Positions 34,146 through 43,667 of a stretch of 64,000 bases of DNA are shown here, piece by piece (position 1 is the stretch's first letter; the number at the start of each line of letters is the position of its first letter). Below the pieces are notes generated by a model that had not been told where the DNA came from, did no database searches, and saw nothing but the letters and a program-made list of their open reading frames with translations. Source of the stretch: Alkalihalobacillus sp047302405 (lineage in GTDB: Bacteria; Bacillota; Bacilli; Bacillales; Bacillaceae_D); assembly GCF_047302405.1 (NCBI RefSeq), contig NZ_CP154853.1:4526001-4590000 (forward strand), read 5' to 3'. Made by a program: the position numbers and the translations under genes.

Positions 34146-35861
34146 TTACGGTTTGACAGCGCGGAATTTACGGGTCATAAAGACCGTTAGTCCAATCAAA
34201 ACGAAAATCGCTCCAATTAATAAATAATTAAACGAATTAGTAGCCGTGTTTGGTAATGTTTGTTTCTCATTATCAGACGGCTTTTTCGCTAGAGGAGTCG
34301 AATCCTTCTTCTCCTTTTCCTTATCAGGGCTAGAAGTGTTATCATCACTTGTTGAACCGGATGTAGGGGGAGCGGGCTTTTTCGTCTCATCTGAATCTTT
34401 TTCTGGTTTTTCAGGGAGCTCAGGCTTTGGGTTATCCTCAGGTCCATCAATTAAACCAGCCAATAGCTTTTGGAAGAGCTCGCTATTGATTAACTCGTCA
34501 TTCATAAAGAGATCAGCTAGTAAATAACCATCAAAATCAAATATTTTAATAAGCAAATCTTGATTTTTTAATGATGTTAGCTTTAGTAAGTTTTGATAAG
34601 AAAGAGGGGTTTCCTTTCCGTCTTCAACAAGGAAGAAGTCTATATTTAATTCAAAAGCATCGAGAAATCCTTTTAGTTTTAATGCAAACTCGGTTAATTG
34701 TACGATGGAAAGATCATCAGCTGAATGGAATTCTCCTAAACTATTTAAATACTCGTCTAACTCAAGTAACTTCATAAAGAGGTCTGGATTTTCTTCCATT
34801 TTGTAAATAATATGGTAAAATAATTGCTCGAGTTCATAATCCTCTAAGCCGATTAAAGCAAAGAGCTCTAACGTTTCTTCATCAAATAAATCTGAAATAA
34901 GCCAGTCGTTATAGTAGAAATATTCGAATAAAAACCAATCTAATTCGTTATAAAACTTAAAATCATCTAACGTTAAACCGAATTCAGCTAATAAAGAGAG
35001 GAGCTCTTTCTTCGTTAGTTCGTATTCTTCTAATAAGAAGCTTAGATTTTCTTCATTAAGAGGTTCTCCGAGCAACCAGTCAAGTTCGTCCACAAAAGCA
35101 AGGTCATCTAAACTCATCCCATATTGCTCTTCTAAGTAAGCTTCAAGCTCTTCCTTAGTCCAGCCGATTTTTTCTAAATAAACCTCAAGTTCAGCTTCAT
35201 CAATGGTTGTATAATCATAAAGATAGTTTTCGAGATTTTCGTAGAATTTAAAGTCGTTTAAAGATAATCCATCCTCCAACAATTGTTCCTCTAATTCCGC
35301 TTCGGTCCAGCGATAAAAACTTAACAATTCAGCAAGGTTCTCCTCTGTTAAGACAGGTCCTAAGGTGAGGTGAATCTCATGAACATTTTGAAAATCTGAA
35401 TATTTCATTCCGTAATGAGTACGTAAATAAGACTTTAATTGTGAGCTTGTCCATTCGAGTGTTGCTAAGTATCGTTCTAAATGTACTTCATCAAACACGA
35501 CATGGTCCGTCATAAAAAAATAAAGGTCATCATAAAACTTAAACTCATCGATGGTTCGATTATGGGAAGATAATAAAGTTTGAAGCTCGTCTTCTTCCAT
35601 AAAAAATTCATCAAGAATGGAAAAGGTTAGCTCTTCATCTAACACAGGACTTAACCACATGATTAATTCTTCGACAGAGTCAAATTCACTTAAATCAGTA
35701 TGCCAATGTTCCGAAAGGTATTCAGTTAGCTCTTGTTCGGTCCAGCCAATGTCTTTTAAAAAATCGTTTAATTCACTTTGGTTTACTTTTGCATCCGTAT
35801 GTACAGGAAACACAAGAAATAAAGACACAATCAATGTCAAAAGAATGGATACGTATTTCAA
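34146..35861 (-). CDS. Processed acidic surface protein with LPXTA sorting signal
   Basis: 571 aa. Signal peptide about 1-24 (MKYVSILLTLIVSLFLVFPVHTDA). Then three ~90-residue repeats (roughly 33-120, 125-215 and 223-313) with a shared frame of GWTxxELxxYL, a VLxEENLxxLL stretch and xxDFKFYxxLxxxL; all are strongly acidic. A Pro/Glu/Lys/Ser/Thr spacer (about 470-530) leads to a sorting signal LPNTA at 536-540, a hydrophobic segment and an RKFRAVKP tail. LPXTA suggests a class D sortase as anchor enzyme; no sortase is in this window. Start is TTG after AAGGGGG. The net charge suits an alkaliphile wall, where acidic polymers retain cations (inference). Confidence 0.85.
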   Translation of the reverse strand: MKYVSILLTLIVSLFLVFPVHTDAKVNQSELNDFLKDIGWTEQELTEYLSEHWHTDLSEFDSVEELIMWLSPVLDEELTFSILDEFFMEEDELQTLLSSHNRTIDEFKFYDDLYFFMTDHVVFDEVHLERYLATLEWTSSQLKSYLRTHYGMKYSDFQNVHEIHLTLGPVLTEENLAELLSFYRWTEAELEEQLLEDGLSLNDFKFYENLENYLYDYTTIDEAELEVYLEKIGWTKEELEAYLEEQYGMSLDDLAFVDELDWLLGEPLNEENLSFLLEEYELTKKELLSLLAEFGLTLDDFKFYNELDWFLFEYFYYNDWLISDLFDEETLELFALIGLEDYELEQLFYHIIYKMEENPDLFMKLLELDEYLNSLGEFHSADDLSIVQLTEFALKLKGFLDAFELNIDFFLVEDGKETPLSYQNLLKLTSLKNQDLLIKIFDFDGYLLADLFMNDELINSELFQKLLAGLIDGPEDNPKPELPEKPEKDSDETKKPAPPTSGSTSDDNTSSPDKEKEKKDSTPLAKKPSDNEKQTLPNTATNSFNYLLIGAIFVLIGLTVFMTRKFRAVKP

Positions 35862-36137
35862 CTTATTTCCCCCTTAATTGTTTAAATCTGGATTGATTAT
35901 ATCTGATTTATTATCAAAATACTATATATTATTTCAAAATTAATGATTATTTGTGATTGGGGTTGATTAACTTCTATATAATTAACTATTCTCCGTATAA
36001 CTATATATTACGCTAATATACTCATTGCGAATTGCGGTAAAAAGTACTTAAATAACGCTTGACGTGTATACATAAATAGACTGTGATAAACTGTTAGAAA
36101 AGAAGCGAATTCGAAATTCTTTATAGAGAGGTTGAGA

Positions 36138-36665
36138 ATGATGGATTTATTAAATAACGATAATTTAAAAAAGAAAAAAGCGGCTTTTAATATTTTAAGT
36201 AATGATTCCTTAGATGGTCATGGTGGTTATGGAGCCGGGACATTAAATTTAGATAATGTCACGCCTATTTTTGTAAGCCCAACAGACGATGACGTTTTTA
36301 TTGATATGGGTGCGCTTCATGCCAGGTCACAAGTTGAAAGAAGAATTAAGTTTTTAAAAGAGAAGGATAAAGTGCCAAACGGGAAGTTATATTGGTTAGT
36401 TTGGGTGACGATTTTATTTAAGGATAAAAAACCGTATTATGGTGGGGTAACAGGTTGTGAAATGACTGTCGATACAGAAATTCGCCGCGGTTATAAGAGT
36501 TTACCGGAACATGTTAACAATATGGATAAGTCTTTAAAGGGAAAAATCATTGTTGATCAAATGGATGAAAAATCGCGTCATTTATTAGCGGACTTTTTGA
36601 AAAATCACAATGAGGATATGTGGAATCATTCAACAGATGAGTTGAAAGAGAGTTTATTGAAATAA
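36138..36665 (+). CDS. ywhD: YwhD family protein
   Basis: 175 aa. FNILSNDSLDGHGGYGAGTLNLDNVTP, IDMGALHARSQVE, VTGCEMTVDTEIRRGYKSLPEHVNNMDKSL and NEDMWNHS match B. subtilis YwhD across its length. Function unknown. Two adjacent ATGs (36138, 36141) follow GAGAGG; I take the first. The neighbour pbpG is convergent. Confidence 0.87.
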   Translation: MMDLLNNDNLKKKKAAFNILSNDSLDGHGGYGAGTLNLDNVTPIFVSPTDDDVFIDMGALHARSQVERRIKFLKEKDKVPNGKLYWLVWVTILFKDKKPYYGGVTGCEMTVDTEIRRGYKSLPEHVNNMDKSLKGKIIVDQMDEKSRHLLADFLKNHNEDMWNHSTDELKESLLK

Positions 36666-36799
36666 AGAAGATAAATCCTATCTGTCAAGTGGTTATTTTC
36701 GTTAATTATGAACGCTTTTTGAAAATTGCTTCCCCTACTTGAGCTTTTTCGGTAGAGGGGGTACACTTGGATCGTATAATATCACGTTATACTAGGACA

Positions 36800-36839
36800 C
36801 GAAGGCGTAAGGAACTCTCCTTACGCCTTCATTTTTTTA
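36800..36839 (+). terminator. Terminator after ywhD
   Basis: GAAGGCGTAAGG (36801-36812) and CCTTACGCCTTC (36819-36830) form a perfect 12-bp stem, followed by ATTTTTTT. The T-run is only on the plus-strand side. Confidence 0.93.
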
Positions 36840-36889
36840 TATAAGCTTATAAACCTTCGTCCAAGTGCGTTTGGTCGGGGAAGTTGTGT

Positions 36890-38968
36890 TTAATGGATCC
36901 AATCCATAAAGCGTTTTAAAAATCCTCGTTCTGCTGTAGAATCTTCTTCAATCGCTTCTTCTAAATCTTCAACATCCTTAGGGCATGTTTCCTGTGGTTC
37001 TGTTCCCGGAATAAAATAAGCAACTCTAGCAGGCCCTGGGCAGGAATCTGAGGCGAGATAGCCTGTTTTCGGGTCAATATCCACGGCAACAACTCCATCG
37101 GGTTGATGGAAAGGTAAAATGAGTTCATCTTTTAACGCTTCATTCATAAATTTGGCAAAAACTTGTTTCGGAACTTGAGCATTTCGTGTATCAATTCTTG
37201 TGTCGCGGTCAAAGCCTGACCATACCCCTGTGACGATTTGCGGTGTATATCCAATCATCCAACTATCGAATTCGGTTGACCCCGATTTACCTGCAACAGG
37301 GCGGTCTAATAAAGGAGCGACAGAACCACCAGTGACGGACGTATAATCATTAAGACGACGATCAAACATGGCTGTCATCATATCCGTCAAAATAAACGTG
37401 AGATTTTCATCGAGTGCCTCTTCTTGATAAACAGGGTTTTCGTGAATGACTTTTCCGCTCATCGTTTCGACACGCTTAATAAAACGTGGCTCTACCGTAT
37501 GACCGCCATTAGCAAAAGCACTATACCCAGTCGTTAAATCAAGTAAAGTCACTTCTGATGTTCCGAGTGGTGCTGATGGGTTGGTCGTACTAATCGTGGA
37601 CTTCATGCCAATTTTTTGAGCAATTTCCGCTAACTTATGAAATCCTAATGAATAATGGGTTTTAACGGCATAAATATTATCGGAATAAGCGAGTGCTTGA
37701 ATTAAAGTAATATAATCATCGGCAAAATTTCCGTTGAAGTTATTGGGCCAATAGTAGTCTTCTTCCTTTTCTGAATCGCCACCTGGAAACAGAAAGGCGG
37801 TTTTTTCACTTTTAAGGGTCGTTGTCGCTGTATACCCATTTTCCAAAGCGGCGTAATAAAGGAGGGGCTTTAAAGTGGAACCAGGTTGTCTTTTCGCTTC
37901 AACTGCTCGGTCAAAGCCTTTCCCCCCGTATTCTCGACCGCCAACAAGAGCCTTAACATCCCCTGATTTAGGATCCATTGCTACAAATCCAATTTGCAAA
38001 TCGGGGTCGGTTAACTCATTGGCAATATGTTTCTCCGCGATTTCTTGCATATGTGGATCGAGCGTTGTAAACACTTTATAACCACCAGCTTGCCATTCTT
38101 CTGGCTTCAATATATTTTCTTCGATTAATTGCTTCTCGACGATATCATGGAAAAAGGGTCCGACTTTCTCTCCGATTTCTCGTCTTGTATTTGTCGGGAC
38201 AAGCTCAACTTCAAATGCTTCTTCAGCTTCTGTTTCTGTAATGGCTCCGTTGGCGACCATTGACTGCAACACAACCCATTGTCGGTTTTTGGCAAGCTCC
38301 TCATTTAAAATAGGGGAGTAATAGGTCGGTCCTTTTGGGATTCCTGCAACCATACTAGCCTCGGCTAAGTTTAGCTCACTTGCTGGCTTGTCAAAATAAA
38401 GCTCAGCTGCTGCTTGAACTCCATAAGCTCCATGTCCATAATAGACCGTATTTAAATATCCTTCTAAAATCTCATCCTTTTCTAAGTTCATTTCAAGCTG
38501 CAGGGAATAAAGAAGTTCATTCCATTTACGTGTCCATGTTTTCTCGTGAGTTAAATAGAGATTTCGGGCATATTGTTGCGTAATCGTACTCGCTCCTTGG
38601 GACTTGGCCCCAGATTTTAAATTGGCGACAATGGCTCCACCAATTCGTTTCGGATCAAAGCCTAAGTGTTCATAAAAGCGGCGATCCTCCACTGATATCG
38701 TTGCATCAATCACATAAGGAGAAATAGAATCAAGTTCGACTGGAAAGCGATTTTGGCCACTATGGCTTTCACCGATAATTTCGCCGTTATCTCCATAAAT
38801 GATCGTTGTTTGTGAAACTTCAAGATTAGGCGGACCGAGCATTCTAGTATAAGAAAGCAAAGCGACAGCACTACCAGATACAAGTAGAAGCATCACTAAG
38901 AAAAGACGAAAACTCCTGCGAAGGAAGCTTTTTCTCCGCCTACGTTTACGATTTATCACTACTTGCAT
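36890..38968 (-). CDS. pbpG: Class A penicillin-binding protein (PBP2d/PbpG type)
   Basis: 692 aa, bifunctional peptidoglycan glycosyltransferase and transpeptidase. A very basic cytoplasmic N-terminus (RKRRRRK) precedes one membrane anchor (about 21-40). GT51 motifs: EDRRFYEH (Glu94) and QGASTITQQ (124-132). Transpeptidase motifs: PGSTLKP with Ser364 and Lys367, SDN 429-431, KSGST 561-565. Position beside ywhD and speE matches B. subtilis ywhE/pbpG, which works in spore peptidoglycan synthesis. I could not pick out a sigma-F/G promoter with confidence. AAGAGGTGA precedes the ATG. Confidence 0.93.
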   Translation of the reverse strand: MQVVINRKRRRRKSFLRRSFRLFLVMLLLVSGSAVALLSYTRMLGPPNLEVSQTTIIYGDNGEIIGESHSGQNRFPVELDSISPYVIDATISVEDRRFYEHLGFDPKRIGGAIVANLKSGAKSQGASTITQQYARNLYLTHEKTWTRKWNELLYSLQLEMNLEKDEILEGYLNTVYYGHGAYGVQAAAELYFDKPASELNLAEASMVAGIPKGPTYYSPILNEELAKNRQWVVLQSMVANGAITETEAEEAFEVELVPTNTRREIGEKVGPFFHDIVEKQLIEENILKPEEWQAGGYKVFTTLDPHMQEIAEKHIANELTDPDLQIGFVAMDPKSGDVKALVGGREYGGKGFDRAVEAKRQPGSTLKPLLYYAALENGYTATTTLKSEKTAFLFPGGDSEKEEDYYWPNNFNGNFADDYITLIQALAYSDNIYAVKTHYSLGFHKLAEIAQKIGMKSTISTTNPSAPLGTSEVTLLDLTTGYSAFANGGHTVEPRFIKRVETMSGKVIHENPVYQEEALDENLTFILTDMMTAMFDRRLNDYTSVTGGSVAPLLDRPVAGKSGSTEFDSWMIGYTPQIVTGVWSGFDRDTRIDTRNAQVPKQVFAKFMNEALKDELILPFHQPDGVVAVDIDPKTGYLASDSCPGPARVAYFIPGTEPQETCPKDVEDLEEAIEEDSTAERGFLKRFMDWIH

Positions 38969-39168
38969 GTTTTGTCACCTCTTTTATCGTTGTTTTTTGT
39001 ACGGTTTCTATTGGGCATTAATTTAAAAGCTTGAAAAAAAGATATGAAACTTTGATGATGAACCGCTCCACTTTTCAAAGGATGGATCAGCAAAAGCTAG
39101 ACTTTTTAATAGGATTGGTAGAAGTCGATTATTTTAAACATGACAGGACATTTATTAAGAAGATTTCG

Positions 39169-39197
39169 TTTGCTTTTTTACGCTTTTGTTATATACT
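39169..39197 (+). promoter_or_regulatory. Candidate sigma-A promoter for speE
   Basis: TTTGCT (39169-39174), 17 bp, TATACT (39192-39197), 118 bp upstream of the speE ATG. The rest of the 345-bp pbpG/speE divergent gap shows only short frames without ribosome sites. Confidence 0.5.
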
Positions 39198-39314
39198 TTC
39201 ACTTGTTGCCCCATTATTTTGCGGCAGCTTTATTTGTCACTGGAAGAAAAAACGGTTTAATTAAACGTTTATTTAAAACAATAAAGAAGAAAATAAATAT
39301 AGAGGTGATTGATA

Positions 39315-40142
39315 ATGGAGTTATGGTTCACAGAAAAACAAACAGAAAACTTTGGGATTACAGCAAAAATTAAACGTACTCTACATACAGAGAAAACCGA
39401 CTTTCAACAATTAGATGTAGTCGAAACGGAAGAGTTTGGAAATATGCTAGTCCTTGATGGGATGGTCATGACAACGGAGAAGGATGAGTTCGTTTACCAT
39501 GAGATGGTCGCTCACGTTCCTTTATTTACACACCCAAACCCTAAACATGTTCTTGTTGTTGGCGGTGGAGATGGTGGCGTCATTCGCGAAGTGTTAAAGC
39601 ACCCATCTGTTGAGAAAGCAACTCTCGTTGAAATCGATGGGAAAGTAATCGAGTATTCGAAAAAATACTTACCATCTATTGCGGGAGCTTTAGACGATAG
39701 CCGTGTGGATGTACAAGTAGGTGACGGATTTATGCACATTGCGGAAGCAGAAAATGCCTATGATGTCATTATGGTTGATTCGACAGAGCCAGTTGGGCCT
39801 GCAGTAAAACTTTTTGAGAAAGGTTTCTATGTAGGAATTGCGAAAGCTCTAAAAGAAGATGGTATTTTTGTTGCTCAAACAGACAATCCATGGTTCCATC
39901 AACATTTAATCAAACAAGTATATAACGATGTTAAAGAAATTTTCCCAATTACAAACCTGTATACAGCGAATATTCCAACATACCCAAGTGGTCTTTGGAC
40001 GTTTACGATCGGTTCGAAAAAGCATGATCCCCTACAAGTCTCTGAGGAAAGATTCCATGAGATTGAGACGAAATATTATACTAAAGAGCTTCATCAAGCG
40101 GCGTTTGCTTTGCCAAAATTTGTTGCTGATTTATTGAAATAG
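39315..40142 (+). CDS. speE: Spermidine synthase
   Basis: Transfers aminopropyl from decarboxylated S-adenosylmethionine to putrescine. 275 aa; starts MELWFTEKQTENFGI. Motifs: VVGGGDGGVIREVLKHPSVEKATLVEID (nucleoside-binding loop), VIMVDSTEPVGPA with the catalytic aspartate, and TDNPWFHQHL. AGAGGTGAT lies ahead of the ATG at 39315. speB follows 12 bp downstream, forming the agmatine-to-spermidine operon as in B. subtilis. Confidence 0.97.
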   Translation: MELWFTEKQTENFGITAKIKRTLHTEKTDFQQLDVVETEEFGNMLVLDGMVMTTEKDEFVYHEMVAHVPLFTHPNPKHVLVVGGGDGGVIREVLKHPSVEKATLVEIDGKVIEYSKKYLPSIAGALDDSRVDVQVGDGFMHIAEAENAYDVIMVDSTEPVGPAVKLFEKGFYVGIAKALKEDGIFVAQTDNPWFHQHLIKQVYNDVKEIFPITNLYTANIPTYPSGLWTFTIGSKKHDPLQVSEERFHEIETKYYTKELHQAAFALPKFVADLLK

Positions 40143-40154
40143 GAGGGGCTTCAT

Positions 40155-41027
40155 ATGCGTTTTGATGAATCTTACTCTGGAAAAGTATTTATAATGAGCC
40201 GTGCTACGTATGAGGAAAGTGATGCGGTCATCTACGGTATGCCGATGGATTGGACGGTCTCTTTTCGCCCAGGCTCTCGTTTTGGACCGGCGAAAATTCG
40301 GGAAGCGTCTTTAGGCCTTGAGGAATATAGCCCTTATATGGACAAGCATTTAGAAGATGTGAACTATTTTGACGCGGGTGACATTCCACTTCCGTTTGGA
40401 AACGCAGCCCGCAGCCTTGATATGGTGGAGGAATTTGTTGATAAACTTTTAGCTGATGGCAAATATCCACTTGGTTTAGGTGGAGAGCATTTATTATCTT
40501 GGCCGATTTTTAAAGCGATTCACAAAAAACATCCGGATGTTGCGATTCTCCATTTTGATGCCCATGCAGATTTACGTGAAGAATACGAAGGAGAACCGTT
40601 GTCTCACTCGACACCGATTCGTAAAGCTTGTTCTTTAATTGGAGCGGAAAATGTCTATTCATTCGGAATTCGCTCTGGCATGCGTGAGGAATTTCAGTTT
40701 GCCAAAGAGTCTGGCATGAATATGTTTAAATTTGAAGTTGTCGAGCCATTGAAAAAAGTTTTACCAACACTTGCTGGCCGTCCGGTTTATGTCACGATTG
40801 ATATTGATGTATTAGATCCAGCCCATGCTCCTGGTACAGGGACAGCGGAAGCAGGAGGCATCACCTCTAAGGAATTATTAGAAGCAATTATGGCCATTGC
40901 CAAATCTGATGTAAATGTTGTCGGTTCCGATTTAGTGGAAGTAGCTCCAAACTACGACCCATCTGAACAAACACAAATTACCGCAAGCAAAATGATTCGT
41001 GAAATGCTCCTTGGTTTTGTTAAATAA
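40155..41027 (+). CDS. speB: Agmatinase
   Basis: Hydrolyses agmatine to putrescine and urea, supplying speE. 290 aa of the ureohydrolase family. Mn ligands in GGEHLL, HFDAHADLR and TIDIDVLDPAHAPGTGTAEAGG are intact. AGGAGGGG before the ATG. Operon with speE, and a terminator follows. Confidence 0.97.
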   Translation: MRFDESYSGKVFIMSRATYEESDAVIYGMPMDWTVSFRPGSRFGPAKIREASLGLEEYSPYMDKHLEDVNYFDAGDIPLPFGNAARSLDMVEEFVDKLLADGKYPLGLGGEHLLSWPIFKAIHKKHPDVAILHFDAHADLREEYEGEPLSHSTPIRKACSLIGAENVYSFGIRSGMREEFQFAKESGMNMFKFEVVEPLKKVLPTLAGRPVYVTIDIDVLDPAHAPGTGTAEAGGITSKELLEAIMAIAKSDVNVVGSDLVEVAPNYDPSEQTQITASKMIREMLLGFVK

Positions 41028-41044
41028 AATTTCCGAATAAAAGG

Positions 41045-41078
41045 AAGGTGAGTGACGATATTTCACTCACCTTTTTTA
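41045..41078 (+). terminator. Terminator of speE-speB
   Basis: AGGTGAGTGA (41046-41055) and TCACTCACCT (41063-41072) around a seven-base loop, followed by six T residues. Confidence 0.92.
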
Positions 41079-41094
41079 GGTCAGAAAAGCTAAA

Positions 41095-41265
41095 AGACAG
41101 CACAGACGCGGAGATTAGTAATGAAAAAGTCATGACGGCTGGATTAAGGTGCGAATAAAAGGTGATAGGTAATGAAAAAGCGGACTTGACGAGATTAGGT
41201 TGCGAAAAAAGGTTAATAAGTAATGAAAAAGCCAAGTTGACCAAATTAAGATGCGAATAATTTTA
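41095..41265 (+). repeat. 51-bp TAATGAAAAAG repeat cluster (speB/ywiB gap)
   Basis: Units start at 41119, 41170 and 41221, exactly 51 bp apart. Core TAATGAAAAAGCGGACTTGA, then CGAGATTAGGTTGCGAAAAA. After it, 41266-41480 contains the palindrome TTTGACACGTCAAA (near 41322) but no gene that I can support. Confidence 0.88.
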
Positions 41266-41480
41266 ACTTGATTAAACATACATAGTATCCGACACCTTCA
41301 ACTTTTTCTTTTGTCATTGCTTTGACACGTCAAACAACGTTTTTTTAGAGTCCATCATATTAATCTGATTTTTTGTCGATGATGAAAAGGAAATGTGAAC
41401 AGTAGAAGAAGCAGACGAGAGAAATCTTGCAAGCCTTGTACAAACTCGCTAAACTGTTTAGTGAGAAGGATGTGCGAACA

Positions 41481-41924
41481 ATGGAGAAGATAGTGAAAAA
41501 ATCGATCAAAATGGTTTTTAAAACCTTGATTCAACAAGGCGAACATAAAGAAGCGTATGAATTTACAACTAGAGGAGACTTGTTTAAAAAAGGGCAGTCG
41601 GAGTATTTGCGATTTGAGGAAAAGTTCGGCGAGGATCAAACCGTTCAAACGACGATGAAGTGGAACGGTCATGAACTGATGCTGATTCGCCAAGGCTCTA
41701 TTTTGATGAGACAAGCTTTTATCGCGGGAGAAACAACAGTTGGTCGTTATGTGACTTCTGAAATTTCATGGGAAACAACCGCGAAAACGGAAAAAGTCGT
41801 CGTGGCTTGGCCAAATGGGAAAAAACGCGGCAAAATTCATTTACGTTATCACTTTTTAATGCAAGGACAAGATACAGGAACACATGAAGTTCGCTTAACA
41901 CTTGAGGAGGACAAATCAAAATGA
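41481..41924 (+). CDS. ywiB: YwiB-like protein (DUF1934)
   Basis: 147 aa with alternating strands: KSIKMVFKTLIQQGEHKEAYEFTTRGDLF, EYLRFEEKFGEDQTVQTTMKWNGHELMLIRQGSILMRQAFI, consistent with the DUF1934 beta-barrel fold. Function unknown. The gene overlaps argS by four bases (ATGA), as ywiB and argS are linked in B. subtilis. Start at 41481 follows AAGGATGTG and is the least certain part; a GTG at 41472 is an alternative. Confidence 0.78.
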   Translation: MEKIVKKSIKMVFKTLIQQGEHKEAYEFTTRGDLFKKGQSEYLRFEEKFGEDQTVQTTMKWNGHELMLIRQGSILMRQAFIAGETTVGRYVTSEISWETTAKTEKVVVAWPNGKKRGKIHLRYHFLMQGQDTGTHEVRLTLEEDKSK

Positions 41925-43591
41925 ACAGTGTAGAACAAATGAAAGAAAAATTAAAACAAGAGATTATTTCGGCCGTTAAAGCGGCCAATCTCGCAACAGA
42001 TGAAACGATGCCAGAAGTGGTTCTTGAAACGCCAAAGGATAAAGCTCATGGTGATTATGCAACAAATATGGCGATGCAGTTAGCACGCGTTGCGAAAAAA
42101 GCACCCCGTCAAATTGCCGAAGAGCTAACCGCTAGTTTAAATCAAGAAGAGGCGATGATTGAAAAAATCGAAATTGCAGGTCCTGGATTTATTAATTTCT
42201 TTATGGACAATTCTTATTTACGTGACGTCGTGAAAACGGTCTTAACGAGTAAAGACGCTTATGGAGAGTCTGACTTTGGTGGAAATAAGCGTATCCAAGT
42301 TGAGTTTGTTTCCGCTAATCCAACCGGAACGCTTCATTTAGGCCATGCACGTGGAGCGGCCGTTGGTGATTCTTTAAGCCATATTTTAGCGAAAGCTGGT
42401 TTTGATGTAGAACGCGAATATTATATTAATGATGCAGGGAATCAGATTAATAACTTAACTTTTTCTTTAGAAGCTCGTTATTATCAAGCATTGGGGTTAG
42501 AAAAAGACATGCCTGAGGATGGGTACCACGGTCAAGATATTATTGATTTTGGACGTCAACTTGCAGAAGAAAAGGGCGATGAGTTAACAAAACTTCCAGA
42601 AGAAGAACGTTTAAGCTTTTTCCGTCAATACGGACTTAAAAAAGAATTAGAAAAAATTAAAATCGATTTAAAAGAATTCCGTGTCGAGTTTGATAATTGG
42701 TTCTCTGAAACTTCTTTATACGAGACGAAAAAAGTGGAAGAGACATTACACGTGTTGAAGGAAAAAGAGGAGACATTTGAAGAAGATGGGGCAACATGGT
42801 TCCGATCAACAACATATGGCGACGATAAGGACCGTGTTTTAATTAAAAATGATGGAAGTTACACATACTTAACTCCAGATATTGCTTACCATCAAGATAA
42901 AATGAATCGTGGTTTTGATAAATTAATTAATGTGTGGGGAGCGGATCACCATGGATATATTCCACGTATGCGTGCGGCGATTCAAGCGCTAGGTTATGAG
43001 GCTGACCAATTAGATGTCGAAATCATTCAAATGGTTAGTTTGTATCAAGGTGGAGAAAAAGTGAAAATGAGCAAGCGGACTGGGAAAGCTGTCACGCTTC
43101 GAGATTTAATGGAAGAGGTCGGAATTGATGCGACCCGTTATTTCTTTGCGATGCGTAGCGCTGACTCACACTTAGATTTCGATATGGACTTAGCGGTATC
43201 TAATTCAAATGAAAACCCTGTCTATTACGTTCAATACGCACATGCTCGCGTTTGTACGATGCTTCGCCAAGGAGAAGAAAAGGGATTAACTTTTGATGAA
43301 AATATTGACTTATCTCCAATCAGTACAGAAAAGGAATTTGAATTATTGAAAGTGATTGGTGATTTCCCAGCGATTGTAGTAGAAGCTGCGAAAAAACAAA
43401 TTCCACACCGTATTACAAATTATGTCCATGAATTAGCAGCTACTTTACACAGCTTTTATAACGCTGAACGAGTTTTTGATGAGACGAATGAAGCGAAAAC
43501 AAAAGCGCGCCTAGCCCTAATGAGAGCAACACAAATCACGATTAAAAACGCTCTATCATTAGTAGGAGTAAAAGCACCTGAAAAAATGTAA
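41921..43591 (+). CDS. argS: Arginyl-tRNA synthetase
   Basis: Class I aminoacyl-tRNA synthetase, 556 aa, the same length as B. subtilis ArgS. HIGH-type motif HLGHARGAAVGDS, KMSK-type motif KVKMSKRTGKAVTLRDL, catalytic-domain blocks VEFVSANPTGTLHLG and INVWGADHHGYIPRM, and the DALR anticodon-binding C-terminus (EELAATLHSFYN-like, FDETNEAKTKARLALM). GAGGAGG within the end of ywiB serves the ATG. Confidence 0.98.
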   Translation: MNSVEQMKEKLKQEIISAVKAANLATDETMPEVVLETPKDKAHGDYATNMAMQLARVAKKAPRQIAEELTASLNQEEAMIEKIEIAGPGFINFFMDNSYLRDVVKTVLTSKDAYGESDFGGNKRIQVEFVSANPTGTLHLGHARGAAVGDSLSHILAKAGFDVEREYYINDAGNQINNLTFSLEARYYQALGLEKDMPEDGYHGQDIIDFGRQLAEEKGDELTKLPEEERLSFFRQYGLKKELEKIKIDLKEFRVEFDNWFSETSLYETKKVEETLHVLKEKEETFEEDGATWFRSTTYGDDKDRVLIKNDGSYTYLTPDIAYHQDKMNRGFDKLINVWGADHHGYIPRMRAAIQALGYEADQLDVEIIQMVSLYQGGEKVKMSKRTGKAVTLRDLMEEVGIDATRYFFAMRSADSHLDFDMDLAVSNSNENPVYYVQYAHARVCTMLRQGEEKGLTFDENIDLSPISTEKEFELLKVIGDFPAIVVEAAKKQIPHRITNYVHELAATLHSFYNAERVFDETNEAKTKARLALMRATQITIKNALSLVGVKAPEKM

Positions 43592-43608
43592 TCGTCTTGA
43601 TTGTTTTA

Positions 43609-43642
43609 CTCCCTCTCTAAAAAATTAGAGAGGGGTTTTTGG
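43609..43642 (+). terminator. Terminator after argS
   Basis: CCCTCTCT (43611-43618) and AGAGAGGGG (43627-43635) with TTTTT downstream. Confidence 0.9.
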
Positions 43643-43667
43643 CTATTAAAAAAGGAGGTTAGGTTTG

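Noticed and set aside
39031..39373. Two overlapping 77-codon frames upstream of speE
   Set aside because: No ribosome sites; one runs through the speE promoter and the other into speE in a different frame.
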